Below, in pieces: positions 35,582 through 45,406 of a DNA stretch of 64,000 nucleotides; positions within the stretch are counted from its first letter, which is position 1; the number at the start of each line of letters is the position of its first letter. Both the position numbers and the translations under genes were made by a program. The DNA is from Rhodococcus sp. SMB37 (GTDB lineage Bacteria; Actinomycetota; Actinomycetes; Mycobacteriales; Mycobacteriaceae): NCBI RefSeq assembly GCF_004345605.1, contig NZ_SLVY01000004.1, positions 62,001 to 126,000 on the forward strand, in the 5' to 3' direction. The notes beneath the pieces are model-generated. The model did no database searches. It saw only the letters and a program-made list of their open reading frames with translations, and was not told where the DNA came from.

Positions 35582-37047
35582 TGGTCCTGGCCGTCCTTCT
35601 GACGCTCGTTTTCGTGCTCTGCTTGCGACGCTGCCTCTGCAGCCGCGGTCCCAGCGCGGTTTCGCTGGACCCACCCCTCAATATTGCGCTGTGGCGCACC
35701 CGACACCGCCAGTGCCCCCGGCGGAACGTCGCGACGCAGCACCGTTCCGGCCCCCGTGTAGGCCCCGTCGCCGACGTTCACCGGTGCTACGAACATCGTG
35801 TCGGAGCCTGTGCGGACGTGAGAGCCCACCACGGTGCGGTACTTCTCCACGCCGTCGTAGTTCACGAACACACTCGAGGCACCGATGTTGGAATGTTCGC
35901 CGATTTCGGCGTCGCCCACGTAGGTGAGGTGGGGGACCTTCGAATGGGCGCCGATCTGCGCATTCTTGGTCTCGACGAACCCGCCGAGCTTGCCGTGTGC
36001 ACCCAGCTCGGTGCCGGGGCGCAGGTAGGTGAACGGGCCGACGGTAGCGTAAGCGCCGATCGACGATCCGGATCCGTGAGTACGGATCACGGATGCTCCC
36101 GAACCCACTTGCACATCGGTGAGCGTGGTGTCGGGACCGATCTCGGCGTCCTCGGCGATCACCGTGCGGCCGCAGAGCTGGACGCCCGGATGCAGGGTCA
36201 CATCGGGGGCGAGAACGACCTCGACGTCCACCCACGTCGTCGACGGGTCGAGGACGGTCACGCCGTCGCGCATCCAGCGCTCGAGAATGCGCCGGTTGAG
36301 TTCGGACGTCAGTGCGGCGAGCTGCACGCGGTCGTTGACGCCGGCAACACGTACCGCGTCGTCGGTGTGCACGGCGCGGACCACGTCGCCGTGGCCGCGC
36401 GCGATGCCGATCACGTCGGTCAGATACAGCTCGCCCTGTGCGTTGTCGGTGCTCAGCTCGCCGAGCGCTGTCCGGAGCCGGGCGGCGTCGAATGCGTACA
36501 CACCGGAGTTGACCTCGGTGATGGCACGTTCGGCGGCGGTCGCGTCCTTCTCCTCGACGATCGAGGCGACGTCGCCGTCGGTGGTGCGGATGATGCGTCC
36601 GTAGCCGGTGGGTTCGGTCACCGTCGTGGTCAGGACGGTGACCGCTGCGGGCTCGGGATCAGCGTGTGTCCCGAGCAGGTCGCCGATGGTGTCGGCGTCG
36701 AGCAGCGGCACGTCGGCCGCAGTCACGACGACGGTCCCGGTGAAGTCCTCGGGGAGTTGTGTCAGACCACACTGGACGGCGTGGCCGGTGCCGTTCTGGG
36801 CGTCCTGGACCGCGATGGTGATGGTGCGTCCGAGTCCTTTTGCGATGTCGGCGACGGCAGCCTCGACGCGTTCCCGTTCGTGACCCACCACCACGACGAG
36901 GTGGGCCGGATCGACGGCGGACGCGGCATGCAGGGAATGCGAGAGCATCGAGCGGCCGCCGAGTGCGTGCAGGACCTTCGGGGTCTTGGATCGCATTCGC
37001 GTTCCTGCTCCGGCGGCCAGGACGATCATCGCGGTCTGCACTTGCAT
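35578..37047 (-). CDS. glmU: Bifunctional GlcNAc-1-P uridyltransferase / GlcN-1-P acetyltransferase
   Basis: Makes UDP-GlcNAc for peptidoglycan. 489 residues. The N-terminal pyrophosphorylase domain starts [20 protein letters not shown]; the C-terminal left-handed beta helix carries the acetyltransferase site ([43 protein letters not shown]). A long charged tail (last 25 residues, [12 protein letters not shown]) is typical of actinobacterial GlmU. ATG 37047 has GAGGGAG upstream. Upstream on the same strand is tRNA-Gln. Confidence 0.96.
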   Translation of the reverse strand: MQVQTAMIVLAAGAGTRMRSKTPKVLHALGGRSMLSHSLHAASAVDPAHLVVVVGHERERVEAAVADIAKGLGRTITIAVQDAQNGTGHAVQCGLTQLPEDFTGTVVVTAADVPLLDADTIGDLLGTHADPEPAAVTVLTTTVTEPTGYGRIIRTTDGDVASIVEEKDATAAERAITEVNSGVYAFDAARLRTALGELSTDNAQGELYLTDVIGIARGHGDVVRAVHTDDAVRVAGVNDRVQLAALTSELNRRILERWMRDGVTVLDPSTTWVDVEVVLAPDVTLHPGVQLCGRTVIAEDAEIGPDTTLTDVQVGSGASVIRTHGSGSSIGAYATVGPFTYLRPGTELGAHGKLGGFVETKNAQIGAHSKVPHLTYVGDAEIGEHSNIGASSVFVNYDGVEKYRTVVGSHVRTGSDTMFVAPVNVGDGAYTGAGTVLRRDVPPGALAVSGAPQRNIEGWVQRNRAGTAAAEAASQAEHENERQKDGQDQ

Positions 37048-37128
37048 GTAGCTCCCTCGGCGCGGCGTGCGTGCACACGCCCCGACGACGCGCGCACTGG
37101 AGCTCGATGGCTCCGGCAAATGTCCCCG

Positions 37129-37200
37129 CTCCGCCGCCAGGACTCGAACCTGAACTATCTGAACCAAAATCAGAGGTGCTGCCGATTACACCACGGCGGA
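37129..37200 (-). tRNA. tRNA-Gln (anticodon TTG)
   Basis: A 72-nt type I tRNA on the minus strand. Acceptor arms TCCGCCG and CGGCGGA with discriminator G; anticodon stem TCTGA/TCAGA enclosing loop TTTTGGT (anticodon TTG at 34-36); T-arm GTTCGAGTC. CCA is not encoded. It lies 81 bp upstream of glmU in the same direction. Confidence 0.93.
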
Positions 37201-37306
37201 CTGCGACACCCCCGGAGCACGAACCCCGGGGCATGCGCCCCTGATCTTCGCATGACACCGCACGGACGTCGAATGTGGGGCGGACATCGCGGGTATCGCT
37301 AGGGTG

Positions 37307-37324
37307 GTTCGGAACAAACCGAAC
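37307..37324. promoter_or_regulatory. Inverted repeat upstream of tetR (candidate operator)
   Basis: GTTCGG and CCGAAC arms flank a 6-nt spacer, in the 39 bp before the TetR start. A TetR-type operator used for autoregulation is the natural reading, not proven. Confidence 0.45.
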
Positions 37325-37362
37325 GACGGTACCGCTGTGGTGCCGGCGGGAGAAGGAGTCAG

Positions 37363-38004
37363 GTGTCGCGATCATCGCAACCTCCGGCCGAACGGAATCC
37401 ACGCATCCGCATGACCGGTACCCAGCGGCGAGAGCAACTGATCGAGATCGGCCGTGCGCTCTTCGCGGAACGCGGCTACGAGGGCGCGTCCATAGAGGAG
37501 ATCGCGCAGCGGGCGCAGGTGTCCAAGCCGGTGGTGTACGAGCACTTCGGTGGTAAGGAAGGTCTCTACGCGGTGGTCGTGGATCGGGAGATGACGATCC
37601 TGATGTCGATGGTCACCGAATCCTTGACGCGCAATCGTTCGCGCGTCCGCGTCGAGCGTGCTGCTCTCGCGTTGCTCACGTACATCGAGGAGCGAACCGA
37701 GGGTTTCCGCATTCTCGTGCGCGACTCGCCGATGGCGGCGGAGGAAGGTACCTACTCGAGTCTGCTCAACGAGGCCATGCGCCAGGTCGGCCAGCTGCTC
37801 ACCGGAGACTTCTCGCGGCGGGGTCTGAATCCCGAGCTCGCGCCGTTGTATGCGCAGGCGCTGGTGGGCATGGTCGCGACGACGGCCACGTGGTGGCTCG
37901 ACGAGCGAACCCCCTCGAAAGAAGTGGTGGCCGCGCATCTGGTCAACCTGTGCTGGAACGGTTTGACGCGTCTCGAGGCCGATCCGACACTCGGAACCGA
38001 CTGA
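37363..38004 (+). CDS. TetR-family regulator (position of Rv1019)
   Basis: 213 residues. TetR HTH IEEIAQRAQVSKPVVYEHFGGKEGLY at about residues 43-68, with a C-terminal all-helical regulatory domain. GTG 37363 follows AGAAGGAG. In M. tuberculosis a TetR gene (Rv1019) stands at the same place before mfd, and this appears to be its counterpart. Here two more elements lie between it and mfd. Confidence 0.9.
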   Translation: MSRSSQPPAERNPRIRMTGTQRREQLIEIGRALFAERGYEGASIEEIAQRAQVSKPVVYEHFGGKEGLYAVVVDREMTILMSMVTESLTRNRSRVRVERAALALLTYIEERTEGFRILVRDSPMAAEEGTYSSLLNEAMRQVGQLLTGDFSRRGLNPELAPLYAQALVGMVATTATWWLDERTPSKEVVAAHLVNLCWNGLTRLEADPTLGTD

Positions 38005-38083
38005 GCATCCTGTCCGACCGTCTGTTCACCGCATCGTGTCGGTTTCGGGACCATGGTCACATACGTGCGGTCTGTCCGGTGGT

Positions 38084-38094
38084 GTTACGGTAAC
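38084..38094. promoter_or_regulatory. Small palindrome before second TetR gene
   Basis: GTTAC-G-GTAAC, 117 bp upstream of the start of the gene at 38211. Possible operator; the gap 38005-38210 holds no other gene. Confidence 0.3.
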
Positions 38095-38210
38095 CCAAGA
38101 TGTCGCCCATGCGGATGACATCCAGGTTCGCATGAGGCAGAATGCCCGGTTTCGTACCTGTCGTTGGGTTTACTCGCTCAACCGACACGGTCGTTCAACG
38201 AGGAGGCGGA

Positions 38211-38849
38211 ATGGCGCGCCAGGTTCGGGCGGAAGTCACGCGCGAAGCTGTACTCGGTGGAGCAGCGGAAGTCTTCGTACGGCTCGGGTACGCCAATGCG
38301 AGCCTCAACGAGATCATCGACGAGGCGGGCGTCACCAAAGGTGCGCTGTACTTCCACTTCGGCTCCAAAGAAGAACTTGCCCGCGGTGTGATCGATGCAG
38401 GCTGCGAGCGGTTCGCCGTCGCGGCGCGCAGCAAGATGGAGCAGCGCGCACCCGCACTCGAAACCGCCATCGAAGTATCCGTTCTCAACGCCAGCCTGTC
38501 CGAATCCGACCGGATCGTACGGGCGATGTTCCGGCTGCTCGTGGAGATCGGCGACTACCACGGCAACGAGGTCGCGCCGTTCGGTTCGTGGTTCGACTCC
38601 ATGCTGGACCTCATGCAGCGCGCCCACGACGAAGGCGACCTGGAACCCTCCATCGACGTGGAGGGGCTGGCGTATTTCCTCCTGCAGTCCCTGGTCGGTG
38701 CGCGCACCGTGTCCGCTGCGCTCGACAGGGCCGAGCAACTGACCGAGCAGATCGAATCGATGTGGTCGATCCTGCTGCCCGCGCTCGTCCCCGCGGACAA
38801 GCTCGGTTATTTCCTCCAGTTCGTGTCGCGACGGTTGCGCGTCTCGTAG
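38211..38849 (+). CDS. TetR-family regulator, gamma-butyrolactone-receptor-like
   Basis: 212 residues. N-terminal MARQVRAEVTREAVLGGAAE and HTH SLNEIIDEAGVTKGALYFHFGSKEEL resemble ScbR/ArpA-type autoregulator receptors of actinomycetes. The C-terminal domain ends LVPADKLGYFLQFVSRR. ATG 38211 has AGGAGGCGGA upstream. No AfsA-type synthase gene is in the window, so a butyrolactone ligand is only an inference. It is not part of the standard mycobacterial backbone order. Confidence 0.85.
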   Translation: MARQVRAEVTREAVLGGAAEVFVRLGYANASLNEIIDEAGVTKGALYFHFGSKEELARGVIDAGCERFAVAARSKMEQRAPALETAIEVSVLNASLSESDRIVRAMFRLLVEIGDYHGNEVAPFGSWFDSMLDLMQRAHDEGDLEPSIDVEGLAYFLLQSLVGARTVSAALDRAEQLTEQIESMWSILLPALVPADKLGYFLQFVSRRLRVS

Positions 38850-38858
38850 GGTCGCGCT

Positions 38859-39188
38859 GTGGACTTCGGACCCTTCGACGCGAAGCATGCCCCGAGCGCA
38901 CTTGCGCGCGCCATCGACGACCTCGGACCGGACGCCGCGATCACCTTCTCGGCGGTGCCTGCCCTGTTGACAGTCGGGCAGGCAGCCGATGTCCTCGGCA
39001 GTTCGAGGCATCACGTCGCACGGTTGATCGACACCGGTGCCCTGCCCGCAGAATTCCACGGCCTGCACCGCCGGGTGTCGCGGGCCGACGTACTGGCCCT
39101 CGCCGACAGGCAGAGCCGGATCCGCACCGAGGTGCTCGACAGTCTCGCCGAGCTGTCACGCCGCGAAGGTCTGTACGACGAGTTCTGA
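38859..39188 (+). CDS. Excisionase-type HTH protein, candidate antitoxin
   Basis: 109 residues from GTG 38859, 9 bp after the TetR gene. A MerR/excisionase HTH is seen at LLTVGQAADVLGSSRHHVARLIDTG (about 36-60) with the wing LHRRVSRADVLALADRQ. The helical tail ending ELSRREGLYDEF is typical of antitoxins paired with PIN-domain toxins. It is 24 bp upstream of such a gene. Likely represses the pair and neutralises the partner, if the partner is toxic. Confidence 0.78.
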   Translation: MDFGPFDAKHAPSALARAIDDLGPDAAITFSAVPALLTVGQAADVLGSSRHHVARLIDTGALPAEFHGLHRRVSRADVLALADRQSRIRTEVLDSLAELSRREGLYDEF

Positions 39189-39212
39189 CGATCTCGGGAA
39201 AGGGGGACGGCA

Positions 39213-39851
39213 GTGCCGGTTCGGGTGGTCTTGGGGGCGACCGCGTTGGTCCGACCACGAGTTCGTGACGTCGCGTTGGCTTTCGCCGAAGACGGTCATT
39301 GCCAACCTTTCTGGAGTGACGGAATCATCGCGGAGGTCGACCGCCGGTTGCCTGCGGATCTGTCTCGCGCGACACGGGACTACCTGTTCGCCGAACTCGA
39401 GCGTGCATTCCCCGAGGCGCGGGTGACGTGGCCGGCGACCGTGCTGCGGGAAGTGCCGTATGTCGTCGACCCCGCCGAGACGCACATGATGTCGGTGGCG
39501 CTGCTCTCCCACGCCGACGCCGTGGTCACCCGGACTCCCTCTCTGGCCGACGCCCTCGAACGGGTCGATGTGGAACCGTGGACCGTCGACGCATTCGTCA
39601 CCTTCGTCCTCGACGCGGCTCCCGAGGCCGCGCAGCACACCCTGTTGCGTATGGTGCGTCGCCGCTGGTTGCCACCTCGGACCGATGCGTCCGAGCCCCC
39701 CGATACGTCCGCGGCCCTCGATGCGTTCGAGGCGAACGGTCCCACCGACGCCGAACTGCTCGGCCGGCTCTCCGAATGGGCGGGTCGGGCGCTCGGTGCC
39801 AGCAGTGCCGGTCTCCTCGCCGCCTACGCCGACGAGGCGCGGTTCGGGTAG
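39213..39851 (+). CDS. PIN-domain (VapC/PIN_3-like) protein with altered active site
   Basis: 212 residues from GTG 39213, preceded by AAAGGGGGACGG. The fold resembles PIN_3 toxins paired with excisionase-type antitoxins. The first strand reads VVLGATALV where PIN proteins have VVLDANVLV, so the catalytic Asp is Gly8. The later DP..D.H block is DPAETHMM (Glu89), and the TFN..DF block is TRTPSLADA. Loss of several metal-binding acidic residues suggests it is not an active RNase, or has been repurposed. A 60-residue extension with an Arg-rich start follows. Confidence 0.7.
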   Translation: MPVRVVLGATALVRPRVRDVALAFAEDGHCQPFWSDGIIAEVDRRLPADLSRATRDYLFAELERAFPEARVTWPATVLREVPYVVDPAETHMMSVALLSHADAVVTRTPSLADALERVDVEPWTVDAFVTFVLDAAPEAAQHTLLRMVRRRWLPPRTDASEPPDTSAALDAFEANGPTDAELLGRLSEWAGRALGASSAGLLAAYADEARFG

Positions 39852-39946
39852 CGCCCGGGCCGACGCCATGACCTGGCCGTCCGCACTTGTCGCCCCCACG
39901 GCATAGACTCGTCACGGTCTTCGTCTCACACTCAGGAGCGCTTTCC

Positions 39947-42900
39947 TTGTCCGCTGTGTCCCCGGCCGCCACCCCTCTGTCCGGATTGGCGCGGATCGCG
40001 CTGGCCGACGACCAGTTCCGCAAGGTCGCCGAACTCGCCGGATCCGCCGAACAGGCACTGGTCGCGCCGCCCGCCGTACGTCCGTTCGTCGCCGCAGCCC
40101 TGGCCGAGAAGGCTCCGCTGCTCGTCGTCACCGCCACCGGTCGCGAAGCCGACGATCTCACCGCCGAACTTGCGGAAATGCTCGGTGAGTCCGTTGTGCA
40201 GTTCCCGTCGTGGGAGACGCTGCCGCACGAGCGGCTGTCGCCGAGCGCCGACACCGTGGGCAAGCGACTGCAGGTGTTGCGCCGGCTGGCGCGGCCCGAC
40301 GACCGCGACCTGGGCTCCGAACTGCGCGTCATCGTCGCGACGGTGCGCTCGCTCGTGCAGCCCATGGCCCCCGGCCTCGGCGAGATCGAGCCGGTCACCC
40401 TGCGGGTCGGCTCCGAACACGACTTCGACACCCTCGTCGAGCGGCTCGTCGAACTCGCGTATGCGCGCGTCGACATGGTGGGCAAGCGCGGCGAGTTCGC
40501 GGTCCGCGGTGGCATCCTCGATGTCTTCCCGCCCACCGCCGACCATCCCGTCCGCGTCGAATTCTGGGGCGACGAGGTCACCGAGCTGCGCCCGTTCTCC
40601 GTCGCCGATCAGCGCTCGATCACCGACGTCGAGGTGTCCACCGTCATCGCGACTCCTTGCCGGGAACTGTTGCTCACCGAGAGTGTCAAGGAACGTGCCG
40701 CACAGCTCGCGAAGGACAATCCGGCCGATGCCTCGCTCCTCGAGATGCTCGACAAGATGGCCGGAGGCATTCCCGTCGAGGGTATGGAAGCGCTCCTGCC
40801 CGTCCTGCAGCCCGGCGAACTGCAACTGCTCACCGATGTGCTGCCGTCCGGCACACATGTGCTGCTGTGCGACCCGGAGAAGGTACGGACCCGCGCAACC
40901 GACCTGATGCGCACCGGCCAGGAGTTCCTCGAAGCATCGTGGACGGCCGCATCGATCGGCGGCGCGGCACCGCTGGACGCGAGCAACCTCAAGGGTATCG
41001 ACGGTAAGCCGATGGACCTCGCGGCGTCGGCATACCGGTCGCTGCGGCAGGTCCGCGAAACCGCGCAGGCAGGCGGCACCCCGTGGTGGACCCTCTCACC
41101 GCTCGCTTCGGGAGCCGACACCGAAACGGTACTCGAGGTGCAGTCGGCCCCCGAGGTCCGCGGCTCCGAGGACCTGCTGTCGATGCTGTTCGTGAACCTG
41201 CGCGCACACGTCACCACAGGTGGGCGCGCCGCGATCGTTGTCGCGGGTACCGGCACCGGGCTGCGCATTCTCGAGCGGCTGAAGGAGAACGAGGTCCCCG
41301 CGGCCAAGCTCGCACCCGGAGCCGAGCCCGTCCGCGGGCAGGTCGGGGTCATTAAGGGCGCGCTGCACGAGGGGCTCGTGCTTGCCGGCAACGGCGACAA
41401 CCAGGTGCCGGGCCTGGTCCTCGTCACTGAAGCGGACCTCACGGGTAACCGCGTCACCGCAGCGGAAGGCCGTAAGACTCCGGTCAAGCGTCGTAACCAG
41501 GTCGACCCACTGGCACTGACCGCCGGCGACTACGTGGTCCACGATCAGCACGGCATCGGCCGGTTCGTGGAAATGGTCGAACGCACCGTCGGTGGTGCCC
41601 GCCGTGAATACCTCGTGATCGAGTACGCCGCAAGCAAGCGCGGCCAGCCCGGCGACCGCCTGTTCGTCCCGATGGAATCGCTCGATCAGCTCTCCCGCTA
41701 CGTCGGTGGCGAGCTGCCTGCCATCAGCAAGCTCGGCGGGTCCGACTGGGCGAATACGAAACGTAAGGCGCGCAAGGCGGTTCGGGAGATCGCCGGCGAG
41801 CTGGTGCGCCTGTACGCGGCGCGTCAGGCCTCGCCCGGCCATCAGTTCGGCCCCGACACCCCGTGGCAGAAGGAGATGGAGGACGCCTTCCCCTTCACCG
41901 AGACGCAGGACCAGCTCACGGTCATCTCCGAGGTCAAGAACGACATGGAGCGGCCCGTGCCGATGGACCGCGTGGTGATCGGCGACGTCGGCTACGGCAA
42001 GACCGAGATCGCCGTGCGCGCGGCATTCAAGGCCGTGCAGGACGGCAAGCAGGTCGCGGTGCTGGTGCCCACGACCCTGCTCGCACAGCAGCATCTCCAG
42101 ACGTTCACCGAACGTATGGCGGCGTTCCCCGTGACAGTGAAGGGCTTGAGCCGTTTCACCGATGCCGGCGAATCCAAGGAAGTCCTCGCGGGCATGGCCG
42201 ACGGTGAGGTCGACGTCGTCGTCGGCACCCACCGCCTGCTGCAGACGGGGGTGCGCTGGAAAGACCTCGGCCTCGTCATCGTCGACGAGGAGCAGCGATT
42301 CGGCGTGGAGCACAAGGAACACATCAAGGCACTACGTACTCACGTCGACGTACTCACCATGTCCGCGACGCCGATCCCGCGCACACTCGAGATGAGTATG
42401 GCCGGGATCCGCGAGATGTCGACGATTCTCACCCCGCCGGAGGAGCGTCATCCGATCCTCACGTATGTGGGTGCCTACGCCGACAAGCAGGTGGCGGCGG
42501 CGATCCGCCGCGAGTTGCTGCGCGATGGTCAGGTCTTCTACGTCCACAACCGGGTCAGTTCGATCGAGAAGGCCGCCAAGAAGATTCGCGAACTCGTCCC
42601 CGAGGCGCGGGTCGTGGTGGCGCACGGGCAGATGAACGAGGACACCCTCGAGAAGACCGTGCAGGGATTCTGGGAACGCGAATACGACGTGCTGGTGTGT
42701 ACGACGATCGTGGAGACCGGTCTCGACATCTCCAATGCCAATACCCTCATCGTCGAGCGTGCCGACGCGCTCGGCCTGTCGCAGCTGCACCAGTTGCGCG
42801 GGCGCGTGGGGCGTTCACGCGAGCGTGGCTACGCGTACTTCCTCTACCCGCCCGAGAAGCCGCTCACCGAGACGGCGTACGACCGGCTCGCGACGATCTC

Positions 42901-43603
42901 GCAGAACTCCGATCTCGGTGCCGGTATGGCGGTCGCGATGAAGGACCTCGAGATCCGCGGCGCCGGAAACGTGCTGGGTGCCGAACAGTCCGGCCACGTC
43001 GCGGGTGTCGGATTCGACCTGTACGTGCGGCTCGTCGGTGAGGCAGTCGAGGCATTCCGTGCCGCCGCCGACGGCACACCGATCACGACGGACGAGGCGC
43101 CGAAGGAGGTGCGGGTCGATCTTCCTGTCGATGCGCACATCCCCGCCGACTACGTCACCTCGGACCGCCTACGACTCGAGGCATATCGGAAGCTCGCCGC
43201 CGCCACCGACGACGCAGCCATCAGTGCGGTCGTCGACGAACTCGTCGACCGTTACGGTCCGCTGCCCGAGGAGGTGCGCCGACTCGTCTCGGTCGCGAAG
43301 CTGCGGTTGCTCGCGCGTGACTACGGCCTCGAGGAGGTGGCGGTCACCGGTACACAATTGAAGATCTCGCCGATGGAGCTTCCGGACTCGAAGCAGATGC
43401 GACTCAAGCGCCTCTACCCGACGGCGCAGTACCGTGCCACGAGTGGCACGGTTCAGTTGCCGCTGCCGCGGACCGGTGGGATCGCGTCCGACCGCGTGCG
43501 CGACGTCGAACTCCTCCAGTTCATCGCCGATTTCCTGCTGGCGATGGACGGGAAGCCGCAGGGGTCGGTGGATGTGCGGGTCGAGTCCGGGGCGCAGGTC
43601 TGA
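39947..43603 (+). CDS. mfd: Transcription-repair coupling factor
   Basis: Removes stalled RNA polymerase from damaged DNA and recruits UvrA. 1218 residues: UvrB-homology N-terminal part ([30 protein letters not shown]), the RNA-polymerase-interacting domain around [14 protein letters not shown], the helicase motor (GDVGYGKTE at about 679; VDEEQRFG at about 779) and TRG motif region ([12 protein letters not shown]). TTG 39947 is favoured by CAGGAGCG 8 bp before; GTG 39956 is an alternative. In M. tuberculosis the same gene is followed by mazG, as here. Confidence 0.97.
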   Translation: MSAVSPAATPLSGLARIALADDQFRKVAELAGSAEQALVAPPAVRPFVAAALAEKAPLLVVTATGREADDLTAELAEMLGESVVQFPSWETLPHERLSPSADTVGKRLQVLRRLARPDDRDLGSELRVIVATVRSLVQPMAPGLGEIEPVTLRVGSEHDFDTLVERLVELAYARVDMVGKRGEFAVRGGILDVFPPTADHPVRVEFWGDEVTELRPFSVADQRSITDVEVSTVIATPCRELLLTESVKERAAQLAKDNPADASLLEMLDKMAGGIPVEGMEALLPVLQPGELQLLTDVLPSGTHVLLCDPEKVRTRATDLMRTGQEFLEASWTAASIGGAAPLDASNLKGIDGKPMDLAASAYRSLRQVRETAQAGGTPWWTLSPLASGADTETVLEVQSAPEVRGSEDLLSMLFVNLRAHVTTGGRAAIVVAGTGTGLRILERLKENEVPAAKLAPGAEPVRGQVGVIKGALHEGLVLAGNGDNQVPGLVLVTEADLTGNRVTAAEGRKTPVKRRNQVDPLALTAGDYVVHDQHGIGRFVEMVERTVGGARREYLVIEYAASKRGQPGDRLFVPMESLDQLSRYVGGELPAISKLGGSDWANTKRKARKAVREIAGELVRLYAARQASPGHQFGPDTPWQKEMEDAFPFTETQDQLTVISEVKNDMERPVPMDRVVIGDVGYGKTEIAVRAAFKAVQDGKQVAVLVPTTLLAQQHLQTFTERMAAFPVTVKGLSRFTDAGESKEVLAGMADGEVDVVVGTHRLLQTGVRWKDLGLVIVDEEQRFGVEHKEHIKALRTHVDVLTMSATPIPRTLEMSMAGIREMSTILTPPEERHPILTYVGAYADKQVAAAIRRELLRDGQVFYVHNRVSSIEKAAKKIRELVPEARVVVAHGQMNEDTLEKTVQGFWEREYDVLVCTTIVETGLDISNANTLIVERADALGLSQLHQLRGRVGRSRERGYAYFLYPPEKPLTETAYDRLATISQNSDLGAGMAVAMKDLEIRGAGNVLGAEQSGHVAGVGFDLYVRLVGEAVEAFRAAADGTPITTDEAPKEVRVDLPVDAHIPADYVTSDRLRLEAYRKLAAATDDAAISAVVDELVDRYGPLPEEVRRLVSVAKLRLLARDYGLEEVAVTGTQLKISPMELPDSKQMRLKRLYPTAQYRATSGTVQLPLPRTGGIASDRVRDVELLQFIADFLLAMDGKPQGSVDVRVESGAQV

Positions 43604-43610
43604 GCCGGCG

Positions 43611-44273
43611 ATGACGGACACGGGAGACGCGCTCAGTAGAGCCACCGAGGTGATGGACAGGCTCTGGTCCTTCGGTGGATGGGAAATCACTCAGACACAC
43701 GAGAGTCTGAGGCGGTATCTGGTCGAGGAGACCTATGAGGTTCTCGACGCCATCGACTCCGGTGATCCCGACTCCTTGCGTGAAGAACTCGGAGACCTGT
43801 TGTTGCAGGTGCTGTTCCACTCACGGATCGCGGAGGCCGCGGGGCAGTTCACCGTCGACGATGTGGCCGCGACACTCGTCGCGAAACTGGCCGCGCGCAG
43901 TCCGCATCTGACCAACGGGCACACAGGTCCGCTCGACGTCGCCGAACAGGAAGCGGCATGGGAGGCGGCGAAGGCGGTGGAGAAATCGCGACCGTCGTGC
44001 CTCGATGGCATCGCCATGGCGCAGCCGGCTCTGGCACTGGCCGACAAGGTACTCGAGCGGGCGCGACGGGCGGGATTGCCCGACGATCTCGTGCCGGATG
44101 GTCTCAGGTGCGTTCGCGTCGGCGAGTCCGGCGACACGGAGGCGGCATTTCGCGGCGTGGTTCTGGATTTCGCCGCAGCGATCCGTGCGGTCGAGAAGTC
44201 TGCGGCGGGCGGGGACGATCGGGGCGCTCCCCTCCTCGATGCGGAGGCGTGGCGCCGCCACTGGCGTCGCTGA
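43611..44273 (+). CDS. mazG: Nucleoside triphosphate pyrophosphohydrolase
   Basis: 220 residues, MazG fold. The EExxE...ExxD metal motif reads EETYEVLDAID and EELGDLLLQVLFHSRIA. It hydrolyses non-canonical or excess NTPs to NMP and PPi. ATG 43611 starts 7 bp after mfd. The C-terminal half (about 110-220) is divergent, as in mycobacterial MazG. It is the last backbone gene before the exopolysaccharide insertion. Confidence 0.92.
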   Translation: MTDTGDALSRATEVMDRLWSFGGWEITQTHESLRRYLVEETYEVLDAIDSGDPDSLREELGDLLLQVLFHSRIAEAAGQFTVDDVAATLVAKLAARSPHLTNGHTGPLDVAEQEAAWEAAKAVEKSRPSCLDGIAMAQPALALADKVLERARRAGLPDDLVPDGLRCVRVGESGDTEAAFRGVVLDFAAAIRAVEKSAAGGDDRGAPLLDAEAWRRHWRR

Positions 44274-44494
44274 GTTCGGGGCCGGCGACCTCGCGCTTCT
44301 TCGGATGAAGATACGCAAGGAATATTTATCGCTCTAAAACAAACCTGTGCGCTTTTTTATGCCTTACTATCGTACTCACGACAGGTTAATTACCGGGTAG
44401 GCAAACTCCGGGCAACGAATGTCGGGTTCGGACAAGCGGGATTTGCCACACGCGCCGAAGTGCGCCGTGCCCAGAGAGCAGATCGGAGTCCAGC
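44274..44494 (+). promoter_or_regulatory. AT-rich leader/promoter region of the exopolysaccharide cluster
   Basis: A 221-bp gap that is markedly richer in A/T than its surroundings, especially 44310-44400 (T6 run, AATATTTATC). It holds two inverted repeats: AACCTGT/ACAGGTT (44342-44348, 44381-44387) and GGCAAA/TTTGCC (44400-44405, 44442-44447). Could be a promoter plus structured 5' leader, but I could not match it to a known riboswitch. No gene seen inside. Confidence 0.5.
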
Positions 44495-45403
44495 ATGACC
44501 CAGGTACGCCCGCCCAATGGGCTCGTGACCGGAACATCACCCGCGCGGATGGTCGACCCAACCGGGCATTTCCGGCCGGGAAGCCCCACGCGACCTTCCG
44601 GCGGCATCGCCGACAGTGCACGCCACGACAGTGCAGGCCACGACAGGGCCGACACCGCTGTCCCCACGCAGACGCCCACCGTCAGTTTGATCATCCCGGT
44701 CAGGAACGAAGGGCGGAACATCGCCTGGGTGCTCGAGCAGATCGTCGACGAGATCAGCGAGATCATCCTGGTGGACGGGAACTCGACCGACTCGACCCTC
44801 ATCACCGCCAACAGCTGCCGACCGGACATCAAGGTCGTGCCCCAGGAAGGCACCGGCAAGGGCAGCGCGCTCAGAACCGGGTTCCTCGCCGCGACCGGCG
44901 ACATCATCGTGATGATGGATGCCGACGGAAGCATGGCACCCCAGGAGATCCGGCACTATCTGCACTTCCTCAACAACGGATACGACTTCGTCAAAGGTTC
45001 ACGGTTCATCGTGGGTGGCGGTTCACTCGACATCACCCCCTTCCGTCGCCTCGGCAACCGCTTCCTGTTGACCGTCTTCAACACCCTCTACGACGCCGAA
45101 CTCACCGACCTGTGTTACGGCTTCTGTGCATTCCATCGTCGTTACCTGGAACTGTTGTCTCTCTCCGCGTCAGGTTTCGAGATCGAAGCCGAAATGGTGG
45201 TGCACGCCATGCAGGGTGGTCTGCGGGTCGTGGAAGTGCCCAGCCTGGAAATGCCGCGGCGGTCCGGAAAATCGAACCTCCACGCGGTCCGTGACGGCAT
45301 CAGGGTGCTGCGCACCGTCCTCCGTGGACACAAATCGGGGATGTCCGGCTACCTCGCGCAGGCCCTGTCCCACGGCGGTGCCCCCGAACTCGCGAAAGAA
45401 TGA
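44495..45403 (+). CDS. Glycosyltransferase family 2 protein
   Basis: 302 residues. After a 60-residue Pro/Ser/His-rich leader, a GT-A fold begins at about residue 63 (VSLIIPVRNEGRNI), with the nucleotide-sugar site LVDGNSTDST, the metal motif MMDADGSMAP, and FCAFHRRYLELL. It probably starts or extends the repeat unit of an exopolysaccharide on the inner face of the membrane, or acts on a polyprenyl-phosphate sugar. First gene of a closely spaced unit; the next gene starts 3 bp after its stop. Confidence 0.9.
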   Translation: MTQVRPPNGLVTGTSPARMVDPTGHFRPGSPTRPSGGIADSARHDSAGHDRADTAVPTQTPTVSLIIPVRNEGRNIAWVLEQIVDEISEIILVDGNSTDSTLITANSCRPDIKVVPQEGTGKGSALRTGFLAATGDIIVMMDADGSMAPQEIRHYLHFLNNGYDFVKGSRFIVGGGSLDITPFRRLGNRFLLTVFNTLYDAELTDLCYGFCAFHRRYLELLSLSASGFEIEAEMVVHAMQGGLRVVEVPSLEMPRRSGKSNLHAVRDGIRVLRTVLRGHKSGMSGYLAQALSHGGAPELAKE

Positions 45404-45406
45404 ACC

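Noticed and set aside
35527-37302. Long open frame opposite glmU
   Set aside because: glmU with intact motifs occupies the other strand; this frame has no domain and runs through the tRNA.
44390-44460. c-di-GMP-I (GEMM) riboswitch
   Set aside because: A GGCAAAC piece is present, but the conserved GCAAAG and tetraloop-receptor parts and overall order do not fit; kept only as a possible structured leader.
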